Part shown: positions 12,782-26,900 of the stretch, in pieces
How positions within the stretch are numbered: position 1 is the first letter of the stretch
Layout: each line of letters opens with the position of its first letter
Origin: Muricea muricata
Lineage: Eukaryota; Cnidaria; Anthozoa; Malacalcyonacea; Plexauridae
Direction: 5' to 3'
Length of the DNA stretch: 64,000 nt
Assembly (NCBI GenBank): GCA_963855995.1
Contig: OY979719.1
Span: 1,612,001 to 1,676,000, forward strand
Notes under the pieces: generated by a model
Database searches by the model: none
What the model was told of the DNA's origin: nothing
What the model saw: the letters and a program-made list of their open reading frames with translations, nothing else
Position numbers and translations under genes: made by a program

Positions 12782-15700
12782 CTTAGCCGTAGCTTGACCT
12801 AGAGACGAATACACGGTATATGATGAGTTGATGAATTCTAAACAGGAAATGCTATTGCAATTTATGCAGTCAAAGTACCCCCTCTCAGGCCCCTTACTGC
12901 GAAGCTTTTTTTAACACCCGAAGATTATGTAGTTAAGTGTTAACCGAGTGATAGATTTCTCGAACACGTAATGAGCAGAATAATATAATCTAAGGTGGAT
13001 ATGCACCGCGGCGCATAACTGTTCGAGAGTGGGCTGCGCGGAATTTATCTGTTGCCTCGAGCGCTTCAAACTATCGCTGTTAAACCACGCAGGGTTTTGT
13101 CGGATTTTTCCTGCAGTAAGCCTTGAGAAATGATAGGCAAGACAACGTCCTTTCCATAACGAAAACGTGTGTGTACTTTCCAAAGTTAATTCGCAAGACG
13201 AATTCAAGAAAGGTCAGCATACGATACAGTGAACGTAAGCCATTTTACGAAAAGACGCAAACATAAAGTACCCAAAGAGGATTACACGTTTACACATATT
13301 AACAAGTGCGTAGAATAATAACCACACGCGGCCGAATCATTATTTGAAATAAACAAATGATCGTGACAAAAGAATTCATTCTAACACATGCAGTATCAAA
13401 TTCACTTTTCCTGCATGGCCAACAAGTAGCATCGAGCATAAATATAAAATGTTTGAAGTTAGTTGTATTAAAAAACGCGCCACACTTTTAACAAATATTA
13501 CCATAAAAAGCTGCTATTGATGACAGTTGTTACAACAGACGGAACTCATTGTCCACATCAAAGACACTTTCACATTCAAGAAGAACGCTTTCAACAGCTT
13601 CATTTTTATCGGCGCACGAATCGTGAGAAAACGAGGCGGTTATCTTTGCAAGTTAGCCGTATCTTGTTGAGTTCATTAAAGTCTTGTTATAAACGCAAGA
13701 TTAAAGTTGCGTAACAAGCTATCACTGATCTTTGACTTCTTGTTAACTGGAATATAAGACAGTCTTTACAAGGTGATTCGATCATACCTGAATGGAATCA
13801 CTAAAAGTATGTGGCAGTTTCTTTTCGCATTGCGGCGCGTTTTGGCCGTTACTGAACGCTAGGTTAGAATTGCCCACGCACAGTTCTATTTATATCGCAA
13901 AACAAATTGCCGAAAAATTGAATGCATTCTGAATGCTGCGTCGGCGCACGTTACCTGGGCAGGAGAGATATTTATTTTAGGTATCGCGAATTATGAAGCA
14001 TAATTACGACAGCAATTAAATATGAATTAAGGTTTGGTCATTAAAATTTGCCGCATTAAAGTAAGTTTCCTTCCTCCCATTAGTCGGTAGGCACGCTTCT
14101 ACGACATATTTGACGCAGCACATGACTACTTTAATCGTTAAACTTTCTCAACTTGGATAGCTTGACCACTTCTGATATTTGCCCTCCCTTGAGTTGCAAG
14201 AAGGAAATCAAAGACCAGAAGACCTTCTCACTTGAAGCGGATGGCAAGTGTCACATGCCACATGTTGACCACGTGATAAATGTGCTGATCTTTAAGAAGA
14301 GCACACATGCAGGGACACAGGTCTTCACAACTCATCTAACACCATCACACATAATAATTCACCCGTCAGTTCTGTATCGATGATGAAAACATCCCCGAAT
14401 ACAGTTGATTGAAAAGTTTCCATTCTCAAATGGTCTACATACACTTGAGATGTCGATGTAAAATTAGATAGTGTATTACCCCGCCTCTTCAGATCGCGAA
14501 AATTGAAAAAAACGAAATCACCAATCAACGGCATATTGACTATTTTAGGCTTGTTCCGGTGTAGGGCGAATCAGTACTTAAGGCGACACTGCCCTCTTTG
14601 AAGCAATATAGGGCAAAAGGAAATGCCAGAATGATGAAAAAAAGAGTAAGGAGTGATCACCGCATATTATAATAGTCTCGCTACCCCTTGTAATTCGTGT
14701 GACTTGAAATGCAAAAAAATTAAAAACGACAGATTTGTTAAACGAAAATGTTCGTGATTTCACACAAAAATCGCTGCTTAAAAAGGCGATATCATGGGAG
14801 GTTTACCATTAGCGTGTCTTCTCTAATCACAAAAATAAATTGGTAAGCACAGTTGAGGATTCGTCTGGATTGACTGGTAATATCATCCAATTAACTATGA
14901 TAACGTACGTTACTGTGTTGTTATCGACCTCTGAGTTGTCATTTCTTTTTGTCATTTGACTAACGTTTTAATTAAACTCTTCCGTTGGAGTTAAAGTTAC
15001 ACCCTTTGGCGGGAATTGTTTTCGTCCAAAAAAGGAGACAAAATTACGCTAAAGTTACTTGCTAAAATTACTTAAAATTACCAAATTTAACTTGCCTTGA
15101 GAAATAAAAATAACTTCGATAAGTAAAACGGTAGTTAAACGAAAAATAACTTTAAGATAATCTACTCGAATGCATGCATTATACCAGATGCAAAAGTTGT
15201 TATACTATTATGTTATATACAATACTACATACAACTATGGCATTATATATCATATATTGTGTACAACAACAAGAGCAAAATCATGACAGGGTTCATATCT
15301 CAAGCTAACATGATTTCCAGTGATGAAAATACTCTCCATTGTCTAAAATACCGAAAGAATTACAATCAGCTACCCTACAGAGGAATGTTGAAATAAAATG
15401 GCCGAGTCAAAATCAATATGTCATCGAGAGAACTGCGAGTGCAATGATTTTGGCAAACCTTGCCTAATAACGTTAATCCTTTTTTATGCAGTATACCATC
15501 AAACATTTGTGATTACTGATGGTATTGTATCCAATCAGCAGTATATATTCCTGTAGAAAGAATGTGTCGATGGAATAAGACAATCACGAAAGTCTATTTT
15601 TGTCCCTGTTTTTAACATATAGCGTTTATAACCATGACAACTATATGGGGCCCCGACCGAGGAAACGACATTATGCTAAATACCTAATGAAGACATCACA

Positions 15701-15848
15701 AAGATGTCTATACATTAATCACTGACTACGAAAGGACATCATGGTATCGCAGACATTTTGCATATGGAAACACTTATAAATAAATAGAGTATTTTTTAAT
15801 CGCGAGGTAATTTACGTGAGGTACTAAAGACAAGGATTTCCATTCTTT

Positions 15849-15849
<1 letters not shown>
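12782..15849. promoter_or_regulatory. 5' flank of the BMP gene; promoter position not resolved
   Basis: This is the region directly upstream of the minus-strand BMP coding start, so the 5' UTR, promoter and proximal elements should lie here. I could not pick a convincing TATA box or transcription start. No separate gene is supported; the open frames are short and domain-free. The assignment is by position only. Confidence 0.35.
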
Positions 15850-15888
<39 letters not shown>

Positions 15889-15979
15889 CAGTTGAAGAAG
15901 AAGAAGAAGAAAACAGTAGCAAAAAGCAGCAACAACAACAACAAACAACAGCAAAAGTAAACAACAACAACAACAACAA
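15850..15979. repeat. Compound CAG/CAA/GAA trinucleotide repeat
   Basis: A run of about 13 CAG units passes into CAA units, then GAA units, then interrupted CAG/CAA tracts ending near 15979. On the minus strand it would read as poly-Cys/Phe/Leu, which is not a plausible protein. On the plus strand poly-Gln is possible, but no flanking coding sequence is evident. Best called a simple repeat. Confidence 0.93.
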
Positions 15980-16542
15980 TCTCACAAGCCTTACTAACCA
16001 TTTTTCTAATGCATTTTGTATGATTATTTAGTAGGCAAAAGACTATTAGGCACAATTCAAGGAATTCTAATAGAACCAACATACTTTTAAGCACCAATGC
16101 ATAACATCCTGACAAAGGGCTTTCGATAGATCGTTTCAGGTGATGAGAAAACCTATATGTTACTGCAGTACTTATGTACAGTGGTAACTTGCACGCATTT
16201 TCAACTTTCATTTCATGAAACAACATATTTCCGTTATTTCGGTTCTTTTTCCTTTATCGTAAGCTAATCGCATTTATTCATGTGATTTAGATACTAAATC
16301 CTACGGATTATAATCCACGTCACGACTAATCCAAATCATTTTCTGTTATCAGTAAACTACTTTTCAATGGTAACAATTCATGCAATCGGGGATCACTCAC
16401 AAATGAAAAAAAAGTTTCAAAATATCCTCGGGCCAAATTTTAATCTTTACATTCGTTCCAAAACCTCCAGAACTCTATGTTTGTGTTGCTCCCGAGCCGG
16501 AATGTGCACATGCAGCAGGTATGTGATTTGACTTTGGAGATA

Positions 16543-16607
16543 TTGCCAGTGGAGTTGATTTCTGCTTGTCTTTCAGGCATGAAACCCGAAGATGCGAGTT
16601 CAAATCC
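16543..16607 (+). repeat. tRNA-derived SINE head or tRNA pseudogene
   Basis: TTGCCAGTGGA (from 16543) matches the pol III A-box pattern. GCGAGTTCAAATCCCGC contains a B box (16597-16607), with a T-arm-like stem pairing at four of five positions. The spacing is right for a tRNA, but no acceptor stem closes and no anticodon arm is clear, so a functional tRNA is unlikely. Confidence 0.45.
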
Positions 16608-17984
16608 CGCTCGAAATACCGAATTTTTCGTTGTTCCCTGCAGGGTCAGATTAATATAATCGAGTTTTTCATATGTCTTACGATGGTCTGATTATTCTTT
16701 ACCCTGATATTCCCTCTTCCCTAAAAACTCTCTAGATCTTCTAAAACCTCATGCACAAAATATGAATATGCTATGACTTATTCTCGATCTAAATGGCAAT
16801 ATTTCTATCTACAGGCTACAAAAAGCAAGCACAAATATCCAGTATTCGCTATTAAATACAAATCACAACCACACTTTATATTAGGCACATCCGCTTCAAA
16901 CGCCATTCATGTCTGAATTGACTTCTCTCTGTAATTCATGTACTAAAATAACTGCGCAATCTGCTTTGAAGTTTAATCGCTGTTTCAAAAGTAGGCGTTG
17001 CAAAGTCAAAGGTTTCGAGAACTGCCCAGATTAAAGTCTCGTAATTTTCCACACATTAAAATGTTGTAAATGCCATAGAGTAAAGACACGTGAATAATGC
17101 ACAATCTACTGATGCAAATGTGCTTGATAACCGGACAATGAAGTTCGATAATTAAATCTGCGATTCAGCAGGACATACGAATAGTTTGAGCAATTGTATT
17201 ACTCCGTCGTGCAACATAATATATAACCTATCAATTACCACATCAGTCTAAGAAAGAATACTGCACAGCAACTCACCAGTAATAATGAAAACGTGATGAA
17301 GTGTAGAAAGGAGTGCGGGCGTCTTCATGAAGAGAAGATAAGGCAGCGAAAAGAGCTGAAAGCAATTTATGCAGCTAATAATATCGTGATAGGAAGGCCA
17401 AATTACTTAAATAGCTTCCTGCAGTGTCACTCGGTGGGTGAGAATAATAACTGACATTCAATCTTATAAACACGATGGAATACCAATTATAAAAGGATAT
17501 TTTTACTCGCAAGTTCTTCACAACGCTACTGTTTTTAATATTTCTCTCCCAGTGCGCGTAGCACTTCCACCTGGAAAACTTACGCTAACAAATAATATTT
17601 TTTCTGCGCGATTTCTTAGCCAGCAGAGAACACTCTTAATCTCGCTCTCGCATTCCACGCATTTCCACTCGCGAAAAATATGTCCCTTAATTACACATAC
17701 TTCTGCGTAAGCCTAAAAGCCGCAGCCTAATCGACTCCTTATTGCAAAAAGTCGTTTTCAATTAGCTTGGTTTGCTATATATGGAAAAGACAAAAGCATT
17801 GACCAAAAGTATTGGCCTTCTCGACCACACATTCCCACACGTTTTGACGTAATTCAGGCTAATATAGTTTTTTCTTACGTATTGCTAGATATGAAAATTT
17901 ACAAAAGCCTTTGTTTGAAACAAAAGGAAAATCACAAAAATTTCTGTGGAAGCATTGTAACTTTAATGATTTCGAAGTTATCTG
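16608..17984. other. No gene seen
   Basis: AT-rich, with short unrecognised open frames only. If the SINE head at 16543 has a body, it would run into the start of this stretch. Confidence 0.45.
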
Positions 17985-18237
17985 TCATGGCTAAATGGCA
18001 TAGACGAGAGGTAGATTTTGAAGATGGCAGCAGTTTTTCAAGATTCTTAAACCAGAATGAATCAACCAGACATTTATAACATTCCCAAATTGAGGTTAGT
18101 TTCAGAGTAAGTGTTAGGGTGAGGTTTAGGAATGCTATAAATGTCTGGTTGTTGATTCGTTCTTGTTTTAAAAATCTTGAAAAAGTGCTACCATCTTTAA
18201 AATCTACCTTTCGATCGTCTATCCTATTTAATCTCAT
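17985..18237. mobile_element. Imperfect foldback (inverted-repeat) element
   Basis: The left arm (about 17985-18085) and right arm (about 18129-18237) are reverse complements with scattered differences. Shared blocks include AGACGA, AGGTAGATTTT, TTTTTCAAGAT and CCAGACATTTAT. The 43-base spacer is G/T-rich with GGTTAG, TTAGGG and GGTTTAGG. Arms of this length point to a MITE or foldback transposon copy. I could not find a clear target duplication at the ends. Confidence 0.75.
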
Positions 18238-20704
18238 CACGAATTCTAGACTAGCATTAAATAACTGAACATTTGTAATCGTAAGATGAAAGAAGAACCT
18301 TAAAACTCGTTCCATACTTCCTCTAAAACGTGATGGCCAAAAATACACAATTAATTGGCTATTATCAATTTATGACGAAATAATTAACTTAAAGCCATTT
18401 TACCTTTAGGCTATAATCTCATAAAATCATATCGTGTATCTATGCATTTAAACTTTCAATTCCACGTAATCCCTACATCACTTTAGGCTATAGTATTTAA
18501 ATGGCAGAATTGGATCAGTGAATGAATAATGACAATTTGAAGTCCCTGTAGTCACATAATTTTGGGCCATCTTGAAGTTTTTCTATGCATCATTGTTCAC
18601 TAAATTATGTACACTCAAGTAATTACTGCGAATACTTTCAGAAAATATTTTTCTAACATTGATATATATTGATTTTAAGTGGCCTAATTTAAATTTTCCC
18701 ACGTTAAGTTAATATTGAAGTGTCCATGGAATTGGACCCCTTCATGGAATTAATTATATGCATAAATATTTACATTGAAAACAGTGCAAGAAAACCGAAT
18801 AAAAACAAATAAAATAATAGACTTGGTGTATGTAGAGTGTGGGAAAATGTTTGTAATAAAAACACATCACTGTAGATTGTGGAAAAGCGTAAAGCTGGAG
18901 TGCTCATCGATTTTATTGACCTTCCATGAACCTTTACCAGTTAGACTGGGGGTGAGGAGGGTTGTAAGTAAAAGTATATTTTTTGGGTAGAGTATTTTAA
19001 GATATGAACACAAATGATAATTTATACGGGTTAACTTTATCCGAACTAGTATAGAGTTCTGCACTACCGCGCAAAACAAGGATAATTTTAAATAAGTAGC
19101 ACATTAGGTACTGTATGTCATTTAGAACGGTTAACTGGACTACTTCACTCGATTCCGGCTCACTTCTGCTGGTTCAGGATAGAAAATCGTATTCTCACTC
19201 GAGATTAACGCCTGTAAGTCAAACGAGTATCCACAGTGTATAAAAACTAGACCCACCCTCCAAACATTCAAAACAGCTCCCCAACCAGCTACAGAGTGTA
19301 AATTTGAAAAAGGTTTGAAAGAACGGAGCCTGCAATTGATGAACTTTCGGCTTCAATTTTAACATCTGTACGACTTCAACTCGAGATTAAGACACATCAG
19401 AATTATCCAAGATCAAAGTGAAGTGTCACAGAACTGATTGATTTAACCTCAATCTATATCACCAGGCATTATCAGGTTAAATACGCATTAATTACCCTTA
19501 GCACGTGCATCTGCACACAGGTGCAGGTCAGCTGTCCCCGTGCTTTGTGATTTTGGCATGTATATATGACATCCCTACTCGAGATAAAGCACATTTGCCA
19601 TTCAGAGTCGCTGTGTTACCCTATCATTTGGGATTCAACATGCTTCATTTCTACAGACTACTTGAATACCACCCTCAAACCCACCCTCAAGAACACACTC
19701 ATGCATATCTTTTGAAGGCATAAGTTGAAAGCACCGAAAAATGTTAAGAGTCACTATTACCGCAGACAACACATGGTGTATTAATTGAGATTGAATTGAT
19801 GTTAAAGTGCTTGAGTACATGATATTCTCAGCCACTTATACTAGCAGGTAAAAAAAAAACTTGGAAAGGGAAGTACTCAATACCGTTGGTAAATAAACCT
19901 CCCGAAATAGCAGACATAACATATGTTTTCCAATCAATTTCAAATTAATTATTATTTATAAATGATAATTTTGAGATGGCCCAGAGCATTCAGAATGCAA
20001 TGACACACTAATAATATACCCTTAGCTGCAGCTCTTGAGGAAAAACAGTTAGAAATTGCAAATAAAGTTTGGCGAGCGCCCGATCTTGGTTGCGTCACAC
20101 AAACTCGGAAGTCATAGCCCAACCTAAACTGGATTATAGTTTTTCTAACACATGTTTTATGTTTACATATCGTAACATCGTTAATCTTTATACCAAACAA
20201 GTTAATCCTCATATTGTAAATATCGTCTCAAACTGTGAGGCAACAACGGCACAATAAAATCGTGAGTAACTTCGGCAAGCACTTTTCCTGTTTGCCTCAT
20301 TGTGCTTGTGGCAGAGCGCACACACGAAGCGCATAGCTGCAACTCTCAACATGTCAATTGCGGTTTTCCTTTTGCGGCTGCGAGTGGTGCTGTGCTACGC
20401 GAGTCGCTCAGGATAGTGGGAGTTACAACGCAATTAATGGTTAATCCTTTTTAGCGTTAATACAATGTTCAAAACATTAAACGTTCCATGGCCACTTCCT
20501 CTTACAAGGAAAGTAATTAGGAAACGACGATTTGTTTTCTTCGCTAGAAGGAAACAGGGTATTTGAAGGCACGAAATAAAACAGTTTTGGAGGTCGTCAG
20601 ATGGCCTGCAGCCAACAACCGATAAAACGATATTTTAACAGTATGATGGACAAGTTTCGCTTGTTTATCTAGCAAGTTTTCATTCAACAAAAAAACAACA
20701 AACA
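18238..20704. other. No gene seen
   Basis: Short open frames only, none with a recognisable domain or good splice context. Confidence 0.45.
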
Positions 20705-20732
20705 TTACAAAAAAAACACGCGACTACGTATT

Positions 20733-20924
20733 GTGTACCCACTTAAAAGGGTAGCGAAAAATCTAATTAAGCGCTTAGGTAAAGCTACCGGCGTGGTTAA
20801 AAAAGCAGGTTTGAAGACGAAGGACAAGTGGAATTCAATAAGGTTATACGGACACGCTACGATCGTAAAGTTGGCCGATCGTAAAGCACAAAATATGCAT
20901 CCAGGATTCAATTACAGGTCATAG
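20733..20924 (+). CDS. Weak open frame, basic unrecognised peptide
   Basis: An open frame with a lysine/arginine-rich composition (NLIKRLGKATGVVKKAG, then KDKWNSIRLYGHATIVK). It has no in-frame ATG near its start and runs back to a TAG at about 20671, just after which an acceptor-like CTAG|CAAG occurs, so it could only be an internal or terminal exon. The opposite strand is also open here, which weakens the case. I do not recognise it. It may be chance or a decayed exon. Confidence 0.15.
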   Translation: MYPLKRVAKNLIKRLGKATGVVKKAGLKTKDKWNSIRLYGHATIVKLADRKAQNMHPGFNYRS

Positions 20925-23900
20925 GTTAACATGCAAAGAAATCAATCTTTATAAGTCTTGAGAAAATATTGTTTATGAAACAAAGAAACTGAAAATTGCG
21001 CAATGAAAACCAAGAGCGTTGCTATCTTGTAGAGTCTCATGTCTTTATGTAAGCCATACGTTTAGTCTATAAAATAAGACGCTCTCAAACGGTTCACCGT
21101 TGTGATCTAAGTAACGTTTTAGTTAAATTTAGGGACAACACTGCATTGAAAATGAGGAAATAACAACCAACAAGAAGAAATACGTAGAACTTTCTCTTAT
21201 CATTATTATTTACGTACTATTTAAACACGGTAACATCTCAACCCTAATTAAAGCTAGATATATATCGTATAATAGATGACTAAATAAGAATACATAAAAG
21301 GTTGTTTTTCAGATGGAGGTGTGGATACGAGTGGGCAAATATGAGTGGGCAAATCGAGTGGGCAAAAATCTGACGGTAAAATGTTACCATGCAAAAACAC
21401 TTGGCAAGCAATAAATGCTCAAAAACAGCAGCCAAATAGAACGGTAGATTTTTATAAACTGTTTTCACGTATATTAGATGGTTGCAATAAATACCTATTT
21501 TTTACCATTTTACATGCCTCGTAATTTATTATATTACTTATATGCCGTATACATTTCTATTGGTGTGATATATTTTATCGATAGTCACAACCAAACAATG
21601 TTAGAACTCTAAAATAACCGATTCTACAGTTCTACATAGGCATAGCACCAAAAAAACTAAGTGAATTTCGCTCTATGGTAAGAACAAAATCAAACGTACC
21701 AGAAAACAACCCAAAGAACCAAGATTGATTTGCAGCTTCTTATAGCTTGACAGCAACAGCGTATAACCACTTTATGAACTAGTTTGTCTTGTCAGTGCTG
21801 CTTAACACTCAGTGCAGCTAACAGTGAGTTCTACTTTTATACTCTACTGTTTTGGACTGCTACGGCACCGCTCTCTCTTATATCGGCTTTCATCGCCCCT
21901 AATTGAACTAATCTAGGGGGTAAATATATTAAAGTAAACAGCACGTCAATAATACTTAAAGTTTTCACCTAATACCCCTCCCAGTAAGAACTAATTCATT
22001 AAAAAAATATCGCAATTCAAACACATTCCAATTAACGCTGAGAATTCCGATCTACCCGAAGGCAATCGCACCATAGGTGTGCTAAATATGACAATCGAAC
22101 AACACGAACAACAAACGTTGCAATATGTTTTATAATTTGTGACCAATTCAACGCATTATTGCAATAATACACCACAATAAGAGCATCGAGGTATGCCTAA
22201 ATATTGCACTCATATTAAGGCATTTAATTCTCATTTGTTGACCTGAAGTTATAATTTGTTTCTAATTCAACGTCTTAACGTAATTGCAGGCAGGAAACGA
22301 AATGTTAGCCTGTACAAGAGTTTGAGTATTAAAACACTATTATTGTATTAAATCACACATACTTGCTTTAAAAGTCTCATTTAATTCAAACGGTGCCTTT
22401 TCATGCTTAGTGGACCCTTGATCGTTTAGGGTAAATTGGAAAATGTTTGTACATGAATCCTACTCTGATCAGAACCTGACATAGGCAAGCATGAATACAT
22501 GGTTACTGGAGAGGACTTGCATTCAACAGCAAAATCCATATTGAGTGACTTTATAATCTTTGCAAATCTTTGTTTCTGCATGAAGTTGATTAGTTCCTGT
22601 GTCTGTTGTGCGTTTAAAGGCAAATTATAAATTTGCAACCAGTTCATATTGAAGAGTAGATAAGATTCCATATAGAACCGTCAACCACTTAAACAATAGT
22701 AATGACCAAAACCAGGCTTGTTAAAATAGCCCGCAGCAATGGGTGAGGCTTCTGCAATTAACTTTTGACTGTATATCTCCGTGTTAATGCATTTTAAACG
22801 CGACAAGGATAAGTTGGAAGTAATTGCCTTACAAAGAACACTTGTAAAAGAGCCTACAGCTTAAAGTGAGGGTATCGCATACGTGACTAGCAATTACATC
22901 ATATCAGTGCATTTTTAATGTGACAAGGTTAAGTTTGAGGTCTTGTATGAAACTAATACCTTGCAGCATTAGACAATGCGTCCTTAAATTAATGCACAAG
23001 TACCAATTTTATTATGTACCAATTTAGGGATAACGTTGTCGAGAAGACAGCATGAATTGATTTGTTGTCATTACTAGCAATGTCTACAATTGAGTGTTGA
23101 ACCCACAAGTGAACCCACTAGTTCTAATCTTTGCATTGCATAAATAACTTAAAATGACAACAGGTTTGGCACAATTTTGTAACTCGGTTACTTGTGGAGA
23201 TATTTGCTTTTCTGGTACAAAGGGTTAACATGAGAATTACGTACATTGGCATGCATGTTTGAGCACGGTAACTTGTCTCTGCTGATGGGATATGAGGAAA
23301 TGTCCACATCAAAACGAAATCACTGAATACACTAAGGTTATTTCCATCCTATGATGCTTGTAGGCCAGAGTGCATGGCCATGCCAACATCATTGGTTTTT
23401 GGATTTGAACAGATTTTCAAATCTTTTTCCAGTCTTCAATTTTGGACCACGAAAAAGGGAACAATTCAACCAGCCACAACTTCCTGTATGAATATCATCC
23501 CATTTCGTGATGAGCTCAGAAAAAAACATAAGCTACAGAGGACTTCGTTTTTCAACACACATTCTTCTGGTGTTGCAAAACTTCTTAAATTACATGGCAT
23601 GCACATGTTTTATTGATTAAAACATAATTGTACTAGACGATGTCGATGTGCAAAGCTGACAGTTGGCGCATGTCATTGGCGTTGTATTGAAATAAGACTG
23701 GATAGTGTATCGTAATGCAAAGCCCAAATAAGAATTGAAGCCGGAAATACGTCATATTTTGAGCCCGTTGGCCATGTTGAATGGCCGAACTCAAGGTAAA
23801 TGGATGTAGTCTCTTAAAAAAAACTAATTTTAGGAAGCTTTTGCCTTAAACGCAAAAATTTTGTTTCAAAACAAAAACTATACATCCTGTAATAGAGATC

Positions 23901-26900
23901 TATAGCATTCGGGGCCATCCAACATGGCCGTAACTCCAAAAATATCAATATGATATTCATATCAATCATTGAAATTGGAAAAGTCAAATTGAGAGTATGA
24001 CATATTCCCGAAAAAAAAAAAACCAGGTTTGAGAGAGTTTGTTAATCCCATTAAAAAGTGCGAAACACATGCATGTTCGAAGAATTTAAAAAATATACTT
24101 TTCCATTAGCCTTGAACTGGAAAACTGACCACATGCTAAGTTAATTCCCTAGTTTAGCCAGATCGTTATAAATCTTACTCTGACAAGTTAACAGGTGCTC
24201 CATCATAATTTGGACCCATGCAAAAGTCAAATTGCCTGGATGAAAGCTTCAAACTAATTTAATAAAATCCACTCATCAGGGGCAGCAACTGAATCGATCT
24301 TCTTGGATGCATACCGTGTTGATTGAGTGTAATTACGATGGAGAATGACTGTTTCCTAACAGCTTCTAACAGTCAAGGTCAAGAAAGTGACTGAGAGGGC
24401 AAAAACTCCAAGTCAATTTTTTGACTTCTTTTCCTATTCACAGAGAATTTCAAGATATTAAGAGTAGTAACACAGATATCCAGCATTTTATACCTCTCCC
24501 CCAAAGAGAACTTTTTAAAATATCTTCAAAATTACACTGATCAATTAATGAGAAGCTCTCTTATTGTGTGCATTATGCGAGGTTCGACACGGAAAATTTA
24601 TTCCTGTCTTAATATAGTCAATTATATTAAGTATAGTCAATTTATAGCCTATAATGGCACCTACAAAACTTGGTTTGCTACTCCCCTCCTCCCTTATTGT
24701 CGCTTTAAATACACTTGGTGGAAAATTATCGACCATAATTGTGAAGCGAGGAGTAATTATATGGTAAAAATAGTTCCAAAGATACTTGAAGAATTTGCCC
24801 AATTCGAAGTATTTTACAACTAAGAAGCAGTATTTCTTTTTCCACATGAATTGCACGTCATACAATCATACTGCATTACCGAACTAATTTCGAGTAATTT
24901 TTATGTTTATTCCGCGCTCATTATGGTAAAATTTGACATTTTTACTCGTTTTCCTTCGATCACATTGGCCAGGCTTTGGATGGTATATACGCGACAAATA
25001 GTACGCTGTAGATATTTGGCCTTTTATATATACCTGGGAAGCAATCTTCGATGAATCTAAACGAGGGATCAAGTAAATAAGCCAAAAAAATAAACGACTG
25101 TTTATTGTTTCGTGGTGGTATGACGTTATAACTCCAGTGCGAGTAGACCACAGGTATGTGCTATATATTATTGCATGCCGTAGGCGTATAGCTGTGATCA
25201 AAATCACACAAGTACAGTTTCAAACGAACGAAAATAGAATATTGGCGGAAATACAATTGTTATAAATGCCAAACCCGTGGGAAAAGTTGTCCTTCCTAAG
25301 GTCTACGAACAATACGGGAAATTAAACGAGATACTTCAAGGAGAACAAACACGTCCCATTTTTGGTCCTAACCGGCGCGTAATCCGTCGTCAGAAAGAAA
25401 AAAATGCGGAATCTCGAGCATAAATAAAATGCTTTTCGGATTTAACACGGCAGCAATTGTGGTATTAAACTGGTATGGCATATCCAATTATCGATTAAAT
25501 GAGGATTTACTCTTTTAAGGAATTTTCTACTCGCAAAACTCAATGTGCTTGAAGATCAAAAGAAGCGAATCTTATAATGTGAAATTTAACGTTTGAAATA
25601 TTACCTCAGCTGATTTCAACTCAAACGCAAGAACTTTTTTATTTCCACGAATTATATTTGTCCGATAGTAGCTGCCTTAGTTACCGCAAGTCATTGGACG
25701 CTTCAAAAATTGTATTATTTTGAATTTTCACCGCCAAAGAGTTGACCATATGACCTTAATCGTAATAACGTGACATATACGAATACGTGACATTAACGAG
25801 AACAAGACTAAGCCCGAAGTGAGTGGTGGCAATTAATGCATGTTTTTTCAATTGCCATCTGTAAGGCATATACTTGTTGTTGACTTGAAAATAATTGTTT
25901 CAATAACTTGCTCTCGTCATGTTGTTTACACTATTTACCAAGAAGTTGTGAGCATATAGCCACGTCGCAGGAACTCGATCAAAACCAGCGTTACCACAAG
26001 TTTGCAAACGTCATTGTAACAAGACTGTTCCAAAGACATATCATGATGACAACTAAATATCTCTTAGTTTAAACAACAAGATAAGTGCATGAAATGTGTG
26101 CAGCGAGAAAAATTAAGGAAGATCTGGCTACATACTACCTTAAACAAATCACATTTAGCAGGTTTATCAATAATGGCACAGAAACACTTACGATTTAAAC
26201 TTCGGCAGAGATGTCGTGACTTCAGTTATAAATAAACAATGATACAGAATAATTTGTAGCTAAAGCATACATGAATTGCTTTATATTTAAAAAGATAAGT
26301 ATCACACTTCCGCAAAAACCTTTTTTTGCCTTTGTTTTGTCACGATGAGTTTATGAAATTATAATTTCAAATTTATACTGATTAATTCTGAATCCCGACT
26401 CGAGGATCGACTATCACTTATGTGATAACATTCAAGGGCACTTGAGAGTTGAGGGAAATAAAACATGAAATCGATTTGTAAGGTAAAATACACAACAGAG
26501 CAACTCCTGCAATTACCAAATGTTTTGGTAACAAATCGTTAACCAACAATGACCATATCAACACTATCAGAAAAAAATGTCCGTGTTCAAATTGTAGCTT
26601 TGGGCTAACGGCAGAAGTTCCTGATTTTCTTCAGACAAAAAAGGCAATTACAACAATTGAACGATGCAATGGTTTTTAATGATAAGTAATTGAACAAATC
26701 CAAACTTTAATCAACAATTACTGAAGAATGTAGCTGAAGACTTGTCAGTATACATCGTTTCTCAAAATGGCGTCATTAGGAAGGGCAAATAAATTACCAA
26801 AATATATCACATTCCTTATAATCCTGAATTATTTAAGGTTGCTGCCACCCACATGTCAGTTTCCTGGTATGTTAACAAATAATATGTTTCTAACACATAA

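Noticed and set aside
12782..12814. Upstream in-frame Met giving an 11-residue longer BMP precursor
   Set aside because: It would place a polar extension before the signal peptide; the Met at 12781 puts the hydrophobic core at the usual position.
15774..16226. Minus-strand frame rich in Cys, Phe and Leu
   Set aside because: It is produced by reading the CAG/CAA/GAA simple repeat in reverse.
17932..18348. 138-codon minus-strand frame and its plus-strand partner sharing VDF(E/K)DGS
   Set aside because: Both frames are translations of the arms of the foldback element at 17985-18237.
24545..25207. Several overlapping frames of about 90-107 codons on both strands
   Set aside because: Both strands are open at once, there is no domain, and no codon-use signal favours one strand; most likely chance.
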